This document shows, piece after piece, positions 30,601-45,600 of a stretch of DNA of 64,000 nucleotides. Position numbers and translations under genes: made by a program. The notes under the pieces are model-generated. The model searched no databases and had not been told where the DNA came from. It saw only the letters and a list, made by a program, of their open reading frames with translations. This stretch comes from Oasisia sp. SBJ-2009 (taxonomy: Eukaryota > Annelida > Polychaeta > Sabellida > Siboglinidae): assembly GCA_964017155.1 (NCBI GenBank), contig OZ024861.1, forward strand, positions 14,706,412-14,770,411, read 5' to 3'. Every line of letters begins with the position of its first letter. Position 1 is the first letter of the stretch.

Positions 30601-33600
30601 AGTTTGCTTAGATCAAAGGCGTCGCCATCTTGAAATTTGACGTCGCCGGGAACGAAAATGGCGCGTCTGCCGTATCGTCGTGACGTCACGGTATTGTTGT
30701 GGCGCGTCTTCCGGTTTGCCGCCATTACTGTGTCGCGCAGCCGAATGCTGGCGACAGATGCCAGTTTCTTTAGTGTAATCTCGACCGCATCGCGGTGGGA
30801 TTTGCGTCTTTGACGCCAGTGGGGTGAAGGAATGTGGGCATATGTAAGCATTGAGCCTGCTGTTTTCAATTTTGTTAGACACCGTGCACATTGTAACGCT
30901 GGTTTATTGTTTTTTCTCAGGTGTCTGCGCCCGGTGAATATACAGCGACACGTGGCCGACGACTTCTGGCAGCATTACTGACCGACCAGGCCCGATGATG
31001 TGAAGATTGGCGACGCGGAACAGTCATTCGACAGTGGGTGACGCGTTGTTTTATCAAGTTATTTTATTTATATAACCTGTTGAGTGAGGTAGATGATAAT
31101 GTAGGCCGATCACTGGGAGAATCAAATCAATGATAGCATGACATCGATACATGTATCACAGCTAGTTCGAGTTGACATTAGTTTTGATGTTGCAGTTCTC
31201 ACAATCGAAACGTTTTACTCAGACGATTGATCGAGCTATTTTTCACGCTATATGATGTATTTCAAGATACACAATGTCAAAATATGATGCAAAATAATGC
31301 ACATGAAACGAGACTTGTGTAAGAGGTCGAGATCGCACCGCGGAAAGTATCTTAACACTGATATGCATAAGCACCATTCGCGCGGCCAATGCCACACACA
31401 TTATCGCATGTACACATACACCCACTCAATACAGTTGAGTAGATGATTCTTTGACCGTCATGACAGCAAGCACAACGCATTCATCTCGACTGGAAACAGC
31501 ATACTTAGGAATCAGCATGCAAAGGCAACCTATACAAGTGCCTCTTTCTTTGCAATAGTGTAACTCAAGGGTTCGCATTTGACATGTCTTCCTTGAAAGA
31601 CAAGTGTAGAGATCATTCGATGTTTTGAGACCCATATTTGTTGCAGTCACACATATCTCGGCACGCGGATTTGTATCTAGGTAGTGACGGAGTTCGAATG
31701 CATATGTTGATACATTGCCTTGGAAACAATATCATATGCTACAGTGATCAGTGCCAACAGGTCAGCTCTTTGGCCATGTCATGAGCGCTATGCCGACAAA
31801 CAGGTAACGCCAAAGGCTAGACATAACAGCGATGGCGAAGAGCCATACGAGAAAACAAAGGTTGTTCCAAACTACCCAGATAACTACGAAATGATATACC
31901 AGACATGCGTGGGGTTCATCACTACTCGCGCGTCGCATTCTCACAGGGTCTGTGTCGCTCACACGTCGGTCTCAAATAGGACGACCTGAAACCAAAGAGC
32001 AGACATGTCGCAAGTTCAATATGAAAACGAAACCACAAAGCAGCTAACAGGCAATGGTCGCATCATATAATCATTGATGTTGAGCTAGCTACATACATTG
32101 CACGTCCTACAAAGCGTATTACACTACAGAGTAAATCTAGACTGTATGCGAACGAACGTCTTTTATCGCATGGAATGGCATATAATGCTTCAGATACATC
32201 TTTGCGCAGCCTGCATACAGCCCTCATGGCGTCGCCGTTAACACGTTTTAGAGTTCCAGATCGCAGAGAGTAGATTGCCAACACAATAAAGGGAACTTCT
32301 GTCGTTGAGTGTAGTAGTTTGAAGCTCAGCAGTACGAATGTTAAATTAGATACTGTCCAAACGTCTATTTGCCTAGGCATAGGTGGAAAGCTGCTTGAGA
32401 CTTTGAGACAACTCATCGAAGAGTGGTATGCACCATATACAGTGTACTGTGAATGAGAACAAGAATATGAATATTCTGTTCCATTTCCGACAAGAATTAG
32501 GCACTTGCGCAGAATGCAAGCCAACCTCAATTGCTCCTATGTTTGAAACTTCATTACGAGAGGCGGGGGTAGGGTAGTGTAGTGGTTTTAATACGCGCGG
32601 ACGCAGCAGGCCTGATATATTTGGTCTAAAACTCAATGGAGAGAGTCTGACATTGTTGAATCTAATCGGTGTTATACCCCACGCACATTGACTTGCATCG
32701 TGCATAAAAAGTACCCGAATGTCGCACTGGCCGTCGTACCATAACACAACTGTAGTCCTATGTGTGTGTACCTTATTGCGAAATAGGCTAGCGCAAGTAA
32801 AACATTGAAAGAACGAAGTAAAAGTGGAAGAAAGCGCCTCCCCCCCCCCCAGTTTGCTTAGATCAAAGGCGTCGCCATCTTGAAATTTGACGTCGCCGGG
32901 AACGAAAATGGCGCGTCTGCCGTATCGTCGTGACGTCACGGTATTGTTGTGGCGCGTCTTCCGGTTTGCCGCCATTACTGTGTCGCGCAGCCGAATGCTG
33001 GCGACAGATGCCAGTTTCTTTAGTGTAATCTCGACCGCATCGCGGTGGGATTTGCGTCTTTGACGCCAGTGGGGTGAAGGAATGTGGGCATATGTAAGCA
33101 TTGAGCCTGCTGTTTTCAATTTTGTTAGACACCGTGCACATTGTAACGCTGGTTTATTGTTTTTTCTCAGGTGTCTGCGCCCGGTGAATATACAGCGACA
33201 CGTGGCCGACGACTTCTGGCAGCATTACTGACCGACCAGGCCCGATGATGTGAAGATTGGCGACGCGGAACAGTCATTCGACAGTGGGTGACGCGTTGTT
33301 TTATCAAGTTATTTTATTTATATAACCTGTTGAGTGAGGTAGATGATAATGTAGGCCGATCACTGGGAGAATCAAATCAATGATAGCATGACATCGATAC
33401 ATGTATCACAGCTAGTTCGAGTTGACATTAGTTTTGATGTTGCAGTTCTCACAATCGAAACGTTTTACTCAGACGATTGATCGAGCTATTTTTCACGCTA
33501 TATGATGTATTTCAAGATACACAATGTCAAAATATGATGCAAAATAATGCACATGAAACGAGACTTGTGTAAGAGGTCGAGATCGCACCGCGGAAAGTAT

Positions 33601-36600
33601 CTTAACACTGATATGCATAAGCACCATTCGCGCGGCCAATGCCACACACATTATCGCATGTACACATACACCCACTCAATACAGTTGAGTAGATGATTCT
33701 TTGACCGTCATGACAGCAAGCACAACGCATTCATCTCGACTGGAAACAGCATACTTAGGAATCAGCATGCAAAGGCAACCTATACAAGTGCCTCTTTCTT
33801 TGCAATAGTGTAACTCAAGGGTTCGCATTTGACATGTCTTCCTTGAAAGACAAGTGTAGAGATCATTCGATGTTTTGAGACCCATATTTGTTGCAGTCAC
33901 ACATATCTCGGCACGCGGATTTGTATCTAGGTAGTGACGGAGTTCGAATGCATATGTTGATACATTGCCTTGGAAACAATATCATATGGTACAGTGATCA
34001 GTGCCAACAGGTCAGCTCTTTGGCCATGTCATGAGCGCTATGCCGACAAACAGGTAACGCCAAAGGCTAGACATAACAGCGATGGCGAAGAGCCATACGA
34101 GAAAACAAAGGTTGTTCCAAACTACCCAGATAACTACGAAATGATATACCAGACATGCGTGGGGTTCATCACTACTCGCGCGTCGCATTCTCACAGGGTC
34201 TGTGTCGCTCACACGTCGGTCTCAAATAGGACGACCTGAAACCAAAGAGCAGACATGTCGCAAGTTCAATATGAAAACGAAACCACAAAGCAGCTAACAG
34301 GCAATGGTCGCATCATATAATCATTGATGTTGAGCTAGCTACATACATTGCACGTCCTACAAAGCGTATTACACTACAGAGTAAATCTAGACTGTATGCG
34401 AACGAACGTCTTTTATCGCATGGAATGGCATATAATGCTTCAGATACATCTTTGCGCAGCCTGCATACAGCCCTCATGGCGTCGCCGTTAACACGTTTTA
34501 GAGTTCCAGATCGCAGAGAGTAGATTGCCAACACAATAAAGGGAACTTCTGTCGTTGAGTGTAGTAGTTTGAAGCTCAGCAGTACGAATGTTAAATTAGA
34601 TACTGTCCAAACGTCTATTTGCCTAGGCATAGGTGGAAAGCTGCTTGAGACTTTGAGACAACTCATCGAAGAGTGGTATGCACCATATACAGTGTACTGT
34701 GAATGAGAACAAGAATATGAATATTCTGTTCCATTTCCGACAAGAATTAGGCACTTGCGCAGAATGCAAGCCAACCTCAATTGCTCCTATGTTTGAAACT
34801 TCATTACGAGAGGCGGGGGTAGGGTAGTGTAGTGGTTTTAATACGCGCGGACGCAGCAGGCCTGATATATTTGGTCTAAAACTCAATGGAGAGAGTCTGA
34901 CATTGTTGAATCTAATCGGTGTTATACCCCACGCACATTGACTTGCATCGTGCATAAAAAGTACCCGAATGTCGCACTGGCCGTCGTACCATAACACAAC
35001 TGTAGTCCTATGTGTGTGTACCTTATTGCGAAATAGGCTAGCGCAAGTAAAACATTGAAAGAACGAAGTAAAAGTGGAAGAAAGCGCCTCCCCCCCCCCC
35101 AGTTTGCTTAGATCAAAGGCGTCGCCATCTTGAAATTTGACGTCGCCGGGAACGAAAATGGCGCGTCTGCCGTATCGTCGTGACGTCACGGTATTGTTGT
35201 GGCGCGTCTTCCGGTTTGCCGCCATTACTGTGTCGCGCAGCCGAATGCTGGCGACAGATGCCAGTTTCTTTAGTGTAATCTCGACCGCATCGCGGTGGGA
35301 TTTGCGTCTTTGACGCCAGTGGGGTGAAGGAATGTGGGCATATGTAAGCATTGAGCCTGCTGTTTTCAATTTTGTTAGACACCGTGCACATTGTAACGCT
35401 GGTTTATTGTTTTTTCTCAGGTGTCTGCGCCCGGTGAATATACAGCGACACGTGGCCGACGACTTCTGGCAGCATTACTGACCGACCAGGCCCGATGATG
35501 TGAAGATTGGCGACGCGGAACAGTCATTCGACAGTGGGTGACGCGTTGTTTTATCAAGTTATTTTATTTATATAACCTGTTGAGTGAGGTAGATGATAAT
35601 GTAGGCCGATCACTGGGAGAATCAAATCAATGATAGCATGACATCGATACATGTATCACAGCTAGTTCGAGTTGACATTAGTTTTGATGTTGCAGTTCTC
35701 ACAATCGAAACGTTTTACTCAGACGATTGATCGAGCTATTTTTCACGCTATATGATGTATTTCAAGATACACAATGTCAAAATATGATGCAAAATAATGC
35801 ACATGAAACGAGACTTGTGTAAGAGGTCGAGATCGCACCGCGGAAAGTATCTTAACACTGATATGCATAAGCACCATTCGCGCGGCCAATGCCACACACA
35901 TTATCGCATGTACACATACACCCACTCAATACAGTTGAGTAGATGATTCTTTGACCGTCATGACAGCAAGCACAACGCATTCATCTCGACTGGAAACAGC
36001 ATACTTAGGAATCAGCATGCAAAGGCAACCTATACAAGTGCCTCTTTCTTTGCAATAGTGTAACTCAAGGGTTCGCATTTGACATGTCTTCCTTGAAAGA
36101 CAAGTGTAGAGATCATTCGATGTTTTGAGACCCATATTTGTTGCAGTCACACATATCTCGGCACGCGGATTTGTATCTAGGTAGTGACGGAGTTCGAATG
36201 CATATGTTGATACATTGCCTTGGAAACAATATCATATGGTACAGTGATCAGTGCCAACAGGCCAGCTCTTTGGCCATGTCATGAGCGCTATGCCGACAAA
36301 CAGGTAACGCCAAAGGCTAGACATAACAGCGATGGCGAAGAGCCATACGAGAAAACAAAGGTTGTTCCAAACTACCCAGATAACTACGAAATGATATACC
36401 AGACATGCGTGGGGTTCATCACTACTCGCGCGTCGCATTCTCACAGGGTCTGTGTCGCTCACACGTCGGTCTCAAATAGGACGACCTGAAACCAAAGAGC
36501 AGACATGTCGCAAGTTCAATATGAAAACGAAACCACAAAGCAGCTAACAGGCAATGGTCGCATCATATAATCATTGATGTTGAGCTAGCTACATACATTG

Positions 36601-39600
36601 CACGTCCTACAAAGCGTATTACACTACAGAGTAAATCTAGACTGTATGCGAACGAACGTCTTTTATCGCATGGAATGGCATATAATGCTTCAGATACATC
36701 TTTGCGCAGCCTGCATACAGCCCTCATGGCGTCGCCGTTAACACGTTTTAGAGTTCCAGATCGCAGAGAGTAGATTGCCAACACAATAAAGGGAACTTCT
36801 GTCGTTGAGTGTAGTAGTTTGAAGCTCAGCAGTACGAATGTTAAATTAGATACTGTCCAAACGTCTATTTGCCTAGGCATAGGTGGAAAGCTGCTTGAGA
36901 CTTTGAGACAACTCATCGAAGAGTGGTATGCACCATATACAGTGTACTGTGAATGAGAACAAGAATATGAATATTCTGTTCCATTTCCGACAAGAATTAG
37001 GCACTTGCGCAGAATGCAAGCCAACCTCAATTGCTCCTATGTTTGAAACTTCATTACGAGAGGCGGGGGTAGGGTAGTGTAGTGGTTTTAATACGCGCGG
37101 ACGCAGCAGGCCTGATATATTTGGTCTAAAACTCAATGGAGAGAGTCTGACATTGTTGAATCTAATCGGTGTTATACCCCACGCACATTGACTTGCATCG
37201 TGCATAAAAAGTACCCGAATGTCGCACTGGCCGTCGTACCATAACACAACTGTAGTCCTATGTGTGTGTACCTTATTGCGAAATAGGCTAGCGCAAGTAA
37301 AACATTGAAAGAACGAAGTAAAAGTGGAAGAAAGCGCCTCCCCCCCCCCCAGTTTGCTTAGATCAAAGGCGTCGCCATCTTGAAATTTGACGTCGCCGGG
37401 AACGAAAATGGCGCGTCTGCCGTATCGTCGTGACGTCACGGTATTGTTGTGGCGCGTCTTCCGGTTTGCCGCCATTACTGTGTCGCGCAGCCGAATGCTG
37501 GCGACAGATGCCAGTTTCTTTAGTGTAATCTCGACCGCATCGCGGTGGGATTTGCGTCTTTGACGCCAGTGGGGTGAAGGAATGTGGGCATATGTAAGCA
37601 TTGAGCCTGCTGTTTTCAATTTTGTTAGACACCGTGCACATTGTAACGCTGGTTTATTGTTTTTTCTCAGGTGTCTGCGCCCGGTGAATATACAGCGACA
37701 CGTGGCCGACGACTTCTGGCAGCATTACTGACCGACCAGGCCCGATGATGTGAAGATTGGCGACGCGGAACAGTCATTCGACAGTGGGTGACGCGTTGTT
37801 TTATCAAGTTATTTTATTTATATAACCTGTTGAGTGAGGTAGATGATAATGTAGGCCGATCACTGGGAGAATCAAATCAATGATAGCATGACATCGATAC
37901 ATGTATCACAGCTAGTTCGAGTTGACATTAGTTTTGATGTTGCAGTTCTCACAATCGAAACGTTTTACTCAGACGATTGATCGAGCTATTTTTCACGCTA
38001 TATGATGTATTTCAAGATACACAATGTCAAAATATGATGCAAAATAATGCACATGAAACGAGACTTGTGTAAGAGGTCGAGATCGCACCGCGGAAAGTAT
38101 CTTAACACTGATATGCATAAGCACCATTCGCGCGGCCAATGCCACACACATTATCGCATGTACACATACACCCACTCAATACAGTTGAGTAGATGATTCT
38201 TTGACCGTCATGACAGCAAGCACAACGCATTCATCTCGACTGGAAACAGCATACTTAGGAATCAGCATGCAAAGGCAACCTATACAAGTGCCTCTTTCTT
38301 TGCAATAGTGTAACTCAAGGGTTCGCATTTGACATGTCTTCCTTGAAAGACAAGTGTAGAGATCATTCGATGTTTTGAGACCCATATTTGTTGCAGTCAC
38401 ACATATCTCGGCACGCGGATTTGTATCTAGGTAGTGACGGAGTTCGAATGCATATGTTGATACATTGCCTTGGAAACAATATCATATGGTACAGTGATCA
38501 GTGCCAACAGGTCAGCTCTTTGGCCATGTCATGAGCGCTATGCCGACAAACAGGTAACGCCAAAGGCTAGACATAACAGCGATGGCGAAGAGCCATACGA
38601 GAAAACAAAGGTTGTTCCAAACTACCCAGATAACTACGAAATGATATACCAGACATGCGTGGGGTTCATCACTACTCGCGCGTCGCATTCTCACAGGGTC
38701 TGTGTCGCTCACACGTCGGTCTCAAATAGGACGACCTGAAACCAAAGAGCAGACATGTCGCAAGTTCAATATGAAAACGAAACCACAAAGCAGCTAACAG
38801 GCAATGGTCGCATCATATAATCATTGATGTTGAGCTAGCTACATACATTGCACGTCCTACAAAGCGTATTACACTACAGAGTAAATCTAGACTGTATGCG
38901 AACGAACGTCTTTTATCGCATGGAATGGCATATAATGCTTCAGATACATCTTTGCGCAGCCTGCATACAGCCCTCATGGCGTCGCCGTTAACACGTTTTA
39001 GAGTTCCAGATCGCAGAGAGTAGATTGCCAACACAATAAAGGGAACTTCTGTCGTTGAGTGTAGTAGTTTGAAGCTCAGCAGTACGAATGTTAAATTAGA
39101 TACTGTCCAAACGTCTATTTGCCTAGGCATAGGTGGAAAGCTGCTTGAGACTTTGAGACAACTCATCGAAGAGTGGTATGCACCATATACAGTGTACTGT
39201 GAATGAGAACAAGAATATGAATATTCTGTTCCATTTCCGACAAGAATTAGGCACTTGCGCAGAATGCAAGCCAACCTCAATTGCTCCTATGTTTGAAACT
39301 TCATTACGAGAGGCGGGGGTAGGGTAGTGTAGTGGTTTTAATACGCGCGGACGCAGCAGGCCTGATATATTTGGTCTAAAACTCAATGGAGAGAGTCTGA
39401 CATTGTTGAATCTAATCGGTGTTATACCCCACGCACATTGACTTGCATCGTGCATAAAAAGTACCCGAATGTCGCACTGGCCGTCGTACCATAACACAAC
39501 TGTAGTCCTATGTGTGTGTACCTTATTGCGAAATAGGCTAGCGCAAGTAAAACATTGAAAGAACGAAGTAAAAGTGGAAGAAAGCGCCTCCCCCCCCCCC

Positions 39601-42600
39601 AGTTTGCTTAGATCAAAGGCGTCGCCATCTTGAAATTTGACGTCGCCGGGAACGAAAATGGCGCGTCTGCCGTATCGTCGTGACGTCACGGTATTGTTGT
39701 GGCGCGTCTTCCGGTTTGCCGCCATTACTGTGTCGCGCAGCCGAATGCTGGCGACAGATGCCAGTTTCTTTAGTGTAATCTCGACCGCATCGCGGTGGGA
39801 TTTGCGTCTTTGACGCCAGTGGGGTGAAGGAATGTGGGCATATGTAAGCATTGAGCCTGCTGTTTTCAATTTTGTTAGACACCGTGCACATTGTAACGCT
39901 GGTTTATTGTTTTTTCTCAGGTGTCTGCGCCCGGTGAATATACAGCGACACGTGGCCGACGACTTCTGGCAGCATTACTGACCGACCAGGCCCGATGATG
40001 TGAAGATTGGCGACGCGGAACAGTCATTCGACAGTGGGTGACGCGTTGTTTTATCAAGTTATTTTATTTATATAACCTGTTGAGTGAGGTAGATGATAAT
40101 GTAGGCCGATCACTGGGAGAATCAAATCAATGATAGCATGACATCGATACATGTATCACAGCTAGTTCGAGTTGACATTAGTTTTGATGTTGCAGTTCTC
40201 ACAATCGAAACGTTTTACTCAGACGATTGATCGAGCTATTTTTCACGCTATATGATGTATTTCAAGATACACAATGTCAAAATATGATGCAAAATAATGC
40301 ACATGAAACGAGACTTGTGTAAGAGGTCGAGATCGCACCGCGGAAAGTATCTTAACACTGATATGCATAAGCACCATTCGCGCGGCCAATGCCACACACA
40401 TTATCGCATGTACACATACACCCACTCAATACAGTTGAGTAGATGATTCTTTGACCGTCATGACAGCAAGCACAACGCATTCATCTCGACTGGAAACAGC
40501 ATACTTAGGAATCAGCATGCAAAGGCAACCTATACAAGTGCCTCTTTCTTTGCAATAGTGTAACTCAAGGGTTCGCATTTGACATGTCTTCCTTGAAAGA
40601 CAAGTGTAGAGATCATTCGATGTTTTGAGACCCATATTTGTTGCAGTCACACATATCTCGGCACGCGGATTTGTATCTAGGTAGTGACGGAGTTCGAATG
40701 CATATGTTGATACATTGCCTTGGAAACAATATCATATGGTACAGTGATCAGTGCCAACAGGTCAGCTCTTTGGCCATGTCATGAGCGCTATGCCGACAAA
40801 CAGGTAACGCCAAAGGCTAGACATAACAGCGATGGCGAAGAGCCATACGAGAAAACAAAGGTTGTTCCAAACTACCCAGATAACTACGAAATGATATACC
40901 AGACATGCGTGGGGTTCATCACTACTCGCGCGTCGCATTCTCACAGGGTCTGTGTCGCTCACACGTCGGTCTCAAATAGGACGACCTGAAACCAAAGAGC
41001 AGACATGTCGCAAGTTCAATATGAAAACGAAACCACAAAGCAGCTAACAGGCAATGGTCGCATCATATAATCATTGATGTTGAGCTAGCTACATACATTG
41101 CACGTCCTACAAAGCGTATTACACTACAGAGTAAATCTAGACTGTATGCGAACGAACGTCTTTTATCGCATGGAATGGCATATAATGCTTCAGATACATC
41201 TTTGCGCAGCCTGCATACAGCCCTCATGGCGTCGCCGTTAACACGTTTTAGAGTTCCAGATCGCAGAGAGTAGATTGCCAACACAATAAAGGAAACTTCT
41301 GTCGTTGAGTGTAGTAGTTTGAAGCTCAGCAGTACGAATGTTAAATTAGATACTGTCCAAACGTCTATTTGCCTAGGCATAGGTGGAAAGCTGCTTGAGA
41401 CTTTGAGACAACTCATCGAAGAGTGGTATGCACCATATACAGTGTACTGTGAATGAGAACAAGAATATGAATATTCTGTTCCATTTCCGACAAGAATTAG
41501 GCACTTGCGCAGAATGCAAGCCAACCTCAATTGCTCCTATGTTTGAAACTTCATTACGAGAGGCGGGGGTAGGGTAGTGTAGTGGTTTTAATACGCGCGG
41601 ACGCAGCAGGCCTGATATATTTGGTCTAAAACTCAATGGAGAGAGTCTGACATTGTTGAATCTAATCGGTGTTATACCCCACGCACATTGACTTGCATCG
41701 TGCATAAAAAGTACCCGAATGTCGCACTGGCCGTCGTACCATAACACAACTGTAGTCCTATGTGTGTGTACCTTATTGCGAAATAGGCTAGCGCAAGTAA
41801 AACATTGAAAGAACGAAGTAAAAGTGGAAGAAAGCGCCTCCCCCCCCCCCAGTTTGCTTAGATCAAAGGCGTCGCCATCTTGAAATTTGACGTCGCCGGG
41901 AACGAAAATGGCGCGTCTGCCGTATCGTCGTGACGTCACGGTATTGTTGTGGCGCGTCTTCCGGTTTGCCGCCATTACTGTGTCGCGCAGCCGAATGCTG
42001 GCGACAGATGCCAGTTTCTTTAGTGTAATCTCGACCGCATCGCGGTGGGATTTGCGTCTTTGACGCCAGTGGGGTGAAGGAATGTGGGCATATGTAAGCA
42101 TTGAGCCTGCTGTTTTCAATTTTGTTAGACACCGTGCACATTGTAACGCTGGTTTATTGTTTTTTCTCAGGTGTCTGCGCCCGGTGAATATACAGCGACA
42201 CGTGGCCGACGACTTCTGGCAGCATTACTGACCGACCAGGCCCGATGATGTGAAGATTGGCGACGCGGAACAGTCATTCGACAGTGGGTGACGCGTTGTT
42301 TTATCAAGTTATTTTATTTATATAACCTGTTGAGTGAGGTAGATGATAATGTAGGCCGATCACTGGGAGAATCAAATCAATGATAGCATGACATCGATAC
42401 ATGTATCACAGCTAGTTCGAGTTGACATTAGTTTTGATGTTGCAGTTCTCACAATCGAAACGTTTTACTCAGACGATTGATCGAGCTATTTTTCACGCTA
42501 TATGATGTATTTCAAGATACACAATGTCAAAATATGATGCAAAATAATGCACATGAAACGAGACTTGTGTAAGAGGTCGAGATCGCACCGCGGAAAGTAT

Positions 42601-45600
42601 CTTAACACTGATATGCATAAGCACCATTCGCGCGGCCAATGCCACACACATTATCGCATGTACACATACACCCACTCAATACAGTTGAGTAGATGATTCT
42701 TTGACCGTCATGACAGCAAGCACAACGCATTCATCTCGACTGGAAACAGCATACTTAGGAATCAGCATGCAAAGGCAACCTATACAAGTGCCTCTTTCTT
42801 TGCAATAGTGTAACTCAAGGGTTCGCATTTGACATGTCTTCCTTGAAAGACAAGTGTAGAGATCATTCGATGTTTTGAGACCCATATTTGTTGCAGTCAC
42901 ACATATCTCGGCACGCGGATTTGTATCTAGGTAGTGACGGAGTTCGAATGCATATGTTGATACATTGCCTTGGAAACAATATCATATGGTACAGTGATCA
43001 GTGCCAACAGGTCAGCTCTTTGGCCATGTCATGAGCGCTATGCCGACAAACAGGTAACGCCAAAGGCTAGACATAACAGCGATGGCGAAGAGCCATACGA
43101 GAAAACAAAGGTTGTTCCAAACTACCCAGATAACTACGAAATGATATACCAGACATGCGTGGGGTTCATCACTACTCGCGCGTCGCATTCTCACAGGGTC
43201 TGTGTCGCTCACACGTCGGTCTCAAATAGGACGACCTGAAACCAAAGAGCAGACATGTCGCAAGTTCAATATGAAAACGAAACCACAAAGCAGCTAACAG
43301 GCAATGGTCGCATCATATAATCATTGATGTTGAGCTAGCTACATACATTGCACGTCCTACAAAGCGTATTACACTACAGAGTAAATCTAGACTGTATGCG
43401 AACGAACGTCTTTTATCGCATGGAATGGCATATAATGCTTCAGATACATCTTTGCGCAGCCTGCATACAGCCCTCATGGCGTCGCCGTTAACACGTTTTA
43501 GAGTTCCAGATCGCAGAGAGTAGATTGCCAACACAATAAAGGGAACTTCTGTCGTTGAGTGTAGTAGTTTGAAGCTCAGCAGTACGAATGTTAAATTAGA
43601 TACTGTCCAAACGTCTATTTGCCTAGGCATAGGTGGAAAGCTGCTTGAGACTTTGAGACAACTCATCGAAGAGTGGTATGCACCATATACAGTGTACTGT
43701 GAATGAGAACAAGAATATGAATATTCTGTTCCATTTCCGACAAGAATTAGGCACTTGCGCAGAATGCAAGCCAACCTCAATTGCTCCTATGTTTGAAACT
43801 TCATTACGAGAGGCGGGGGTAGGGTAGTGTAGTGGTTTTAATACGCGCGGACGCAGCAGGCCTGATATATTTGGTCTAAAACTCAATGGAGAGAGTCTGA
43901 CATTGTTGAATCTAATCGGTGTTATACCCCACGCACATTGACTTGCATCGTGCATAAAAAGTACCCGAATGTCGCACTGGCCGTCGTACCATAACACAAC
44001 TGTAGTCCTATGTGTGTGTACCTTATTGCGAAATAGGCTAGCGCAAGTAAAACATTGAAAGAACGAAGTAAAAGTGGAAGAAAGCGCCTCCCCCCCCCCC
44101 AGTTTGCTTAGATCAAAGGCGTCGCCATCTTGAAATTTGACGTCGCCGGGAACGAAAATGGCGCGTCTGCCGTATCGTCGTGACGTCACGGTATTGTTGT
44201 GGCGCGTCTTCCGGTTTGCCGCCATTACTGTGTCGCGCAGCCGAATGCTGGCGACAGATGCCAGTTTCTTTAGTGTAATCTCGACCGCATCGCGGTGGGA
44301 TTTGCGTCTTTGACGCCAGTGGGGTGAAGGAATGTGGGCATATGTAAGCATTGAGCCTGCTGTTTTCAATTTTGTTAGACACCGTGCACATTGTAACGCT
44401 GGTTTATTGTTTTTTCTCAGGTGTCTGCGCCCGGTGAATATACAGCGACACGTGGCCGACGACTTCTGGCAGCATTACTGACCGACCAGGCCCGATGATG
44501 TGAAGATTGGCGACGCGGAACAGTCATTCGACAGTGGGTGACGCGTTGTTTTATCAAGTTATTTTATTTATATAACCTGTTGAGTGAGGTAGATGATAAT
44601 GTAGGCCGATCACTGGGAGAATCAAATCAATGATAGCATGACATCGATACATGTATCACAGCTAGTTCGAGTTGACATTAGTTTTGATGTTGCAGTTCTC
44701 ACAATCGAAACGTTTTACTCAGACGATTGATCGAGCTATTTTTCACGCTATATGATGTATTTCAAGATACACAATGTCAAAATATGATGCAAAATAATGC
44801 ACATGAAACGAGACTTGTGTAAGAGGTCGAGATCGCACCGCGGAAAGTATCTTAACACTGATATGCATAAGCACCATTCGCGCGGCCAATGCCACACACA
44901 TTATCGCATGTACACATACACCCACTCAATACAGTTGAGTAGATGATTCTTTGACCGTCATGACAGCAAGCACAACGCATTCATCTCGACTGGAAACAGC
45001 ATACTTAGGAATCAGTATGCAAAGGCAACCTATACAAGTGCCTCTTTCTTTGCAATAGTGTAACTCAAGGGTTCGCATTTGACATGTCTTCCTTGAAAGA
45101 CAAGTGTAGAGATCATTCGATGTTTTGAGACCCATATTTGTTGCAGTCACACATATCTCGGCACGCGGATTTGTATCTAGGTAGTGACGGAGTTCGAATG
45201 CATATGTTGATACATTGCCTTGGAAACAATATCATATGGTACAGTGATCAGTGCCAACAGGTCAGCTCTTTGGCCATGTCATGAGCGCTATGCCGACAAA
45301 CAGGTAACGCCAAAGGCTAGACATAACAGCGATGGCGAAGAGCCATACGAGAAAACAAAGGTTGTTCCAAACTACCCAGATAACTACGAAATGATATACC
45401 AGACATGCGTGGGGTTCATCACTACTCGCGCGTCGCATTCTCACAGGGTCTGTGTCGCTCACACGTCGGTCTCAAATAGGACGACCTGAAACCAAAGAGC
45501 AGACATGTCGCAAGTTCAATATGAAAACGAAACCACAAAGCAGCTAACAGGCAATGGTCGCATCATATAATCATTGATGTTGAGCTAGCTACATACATTG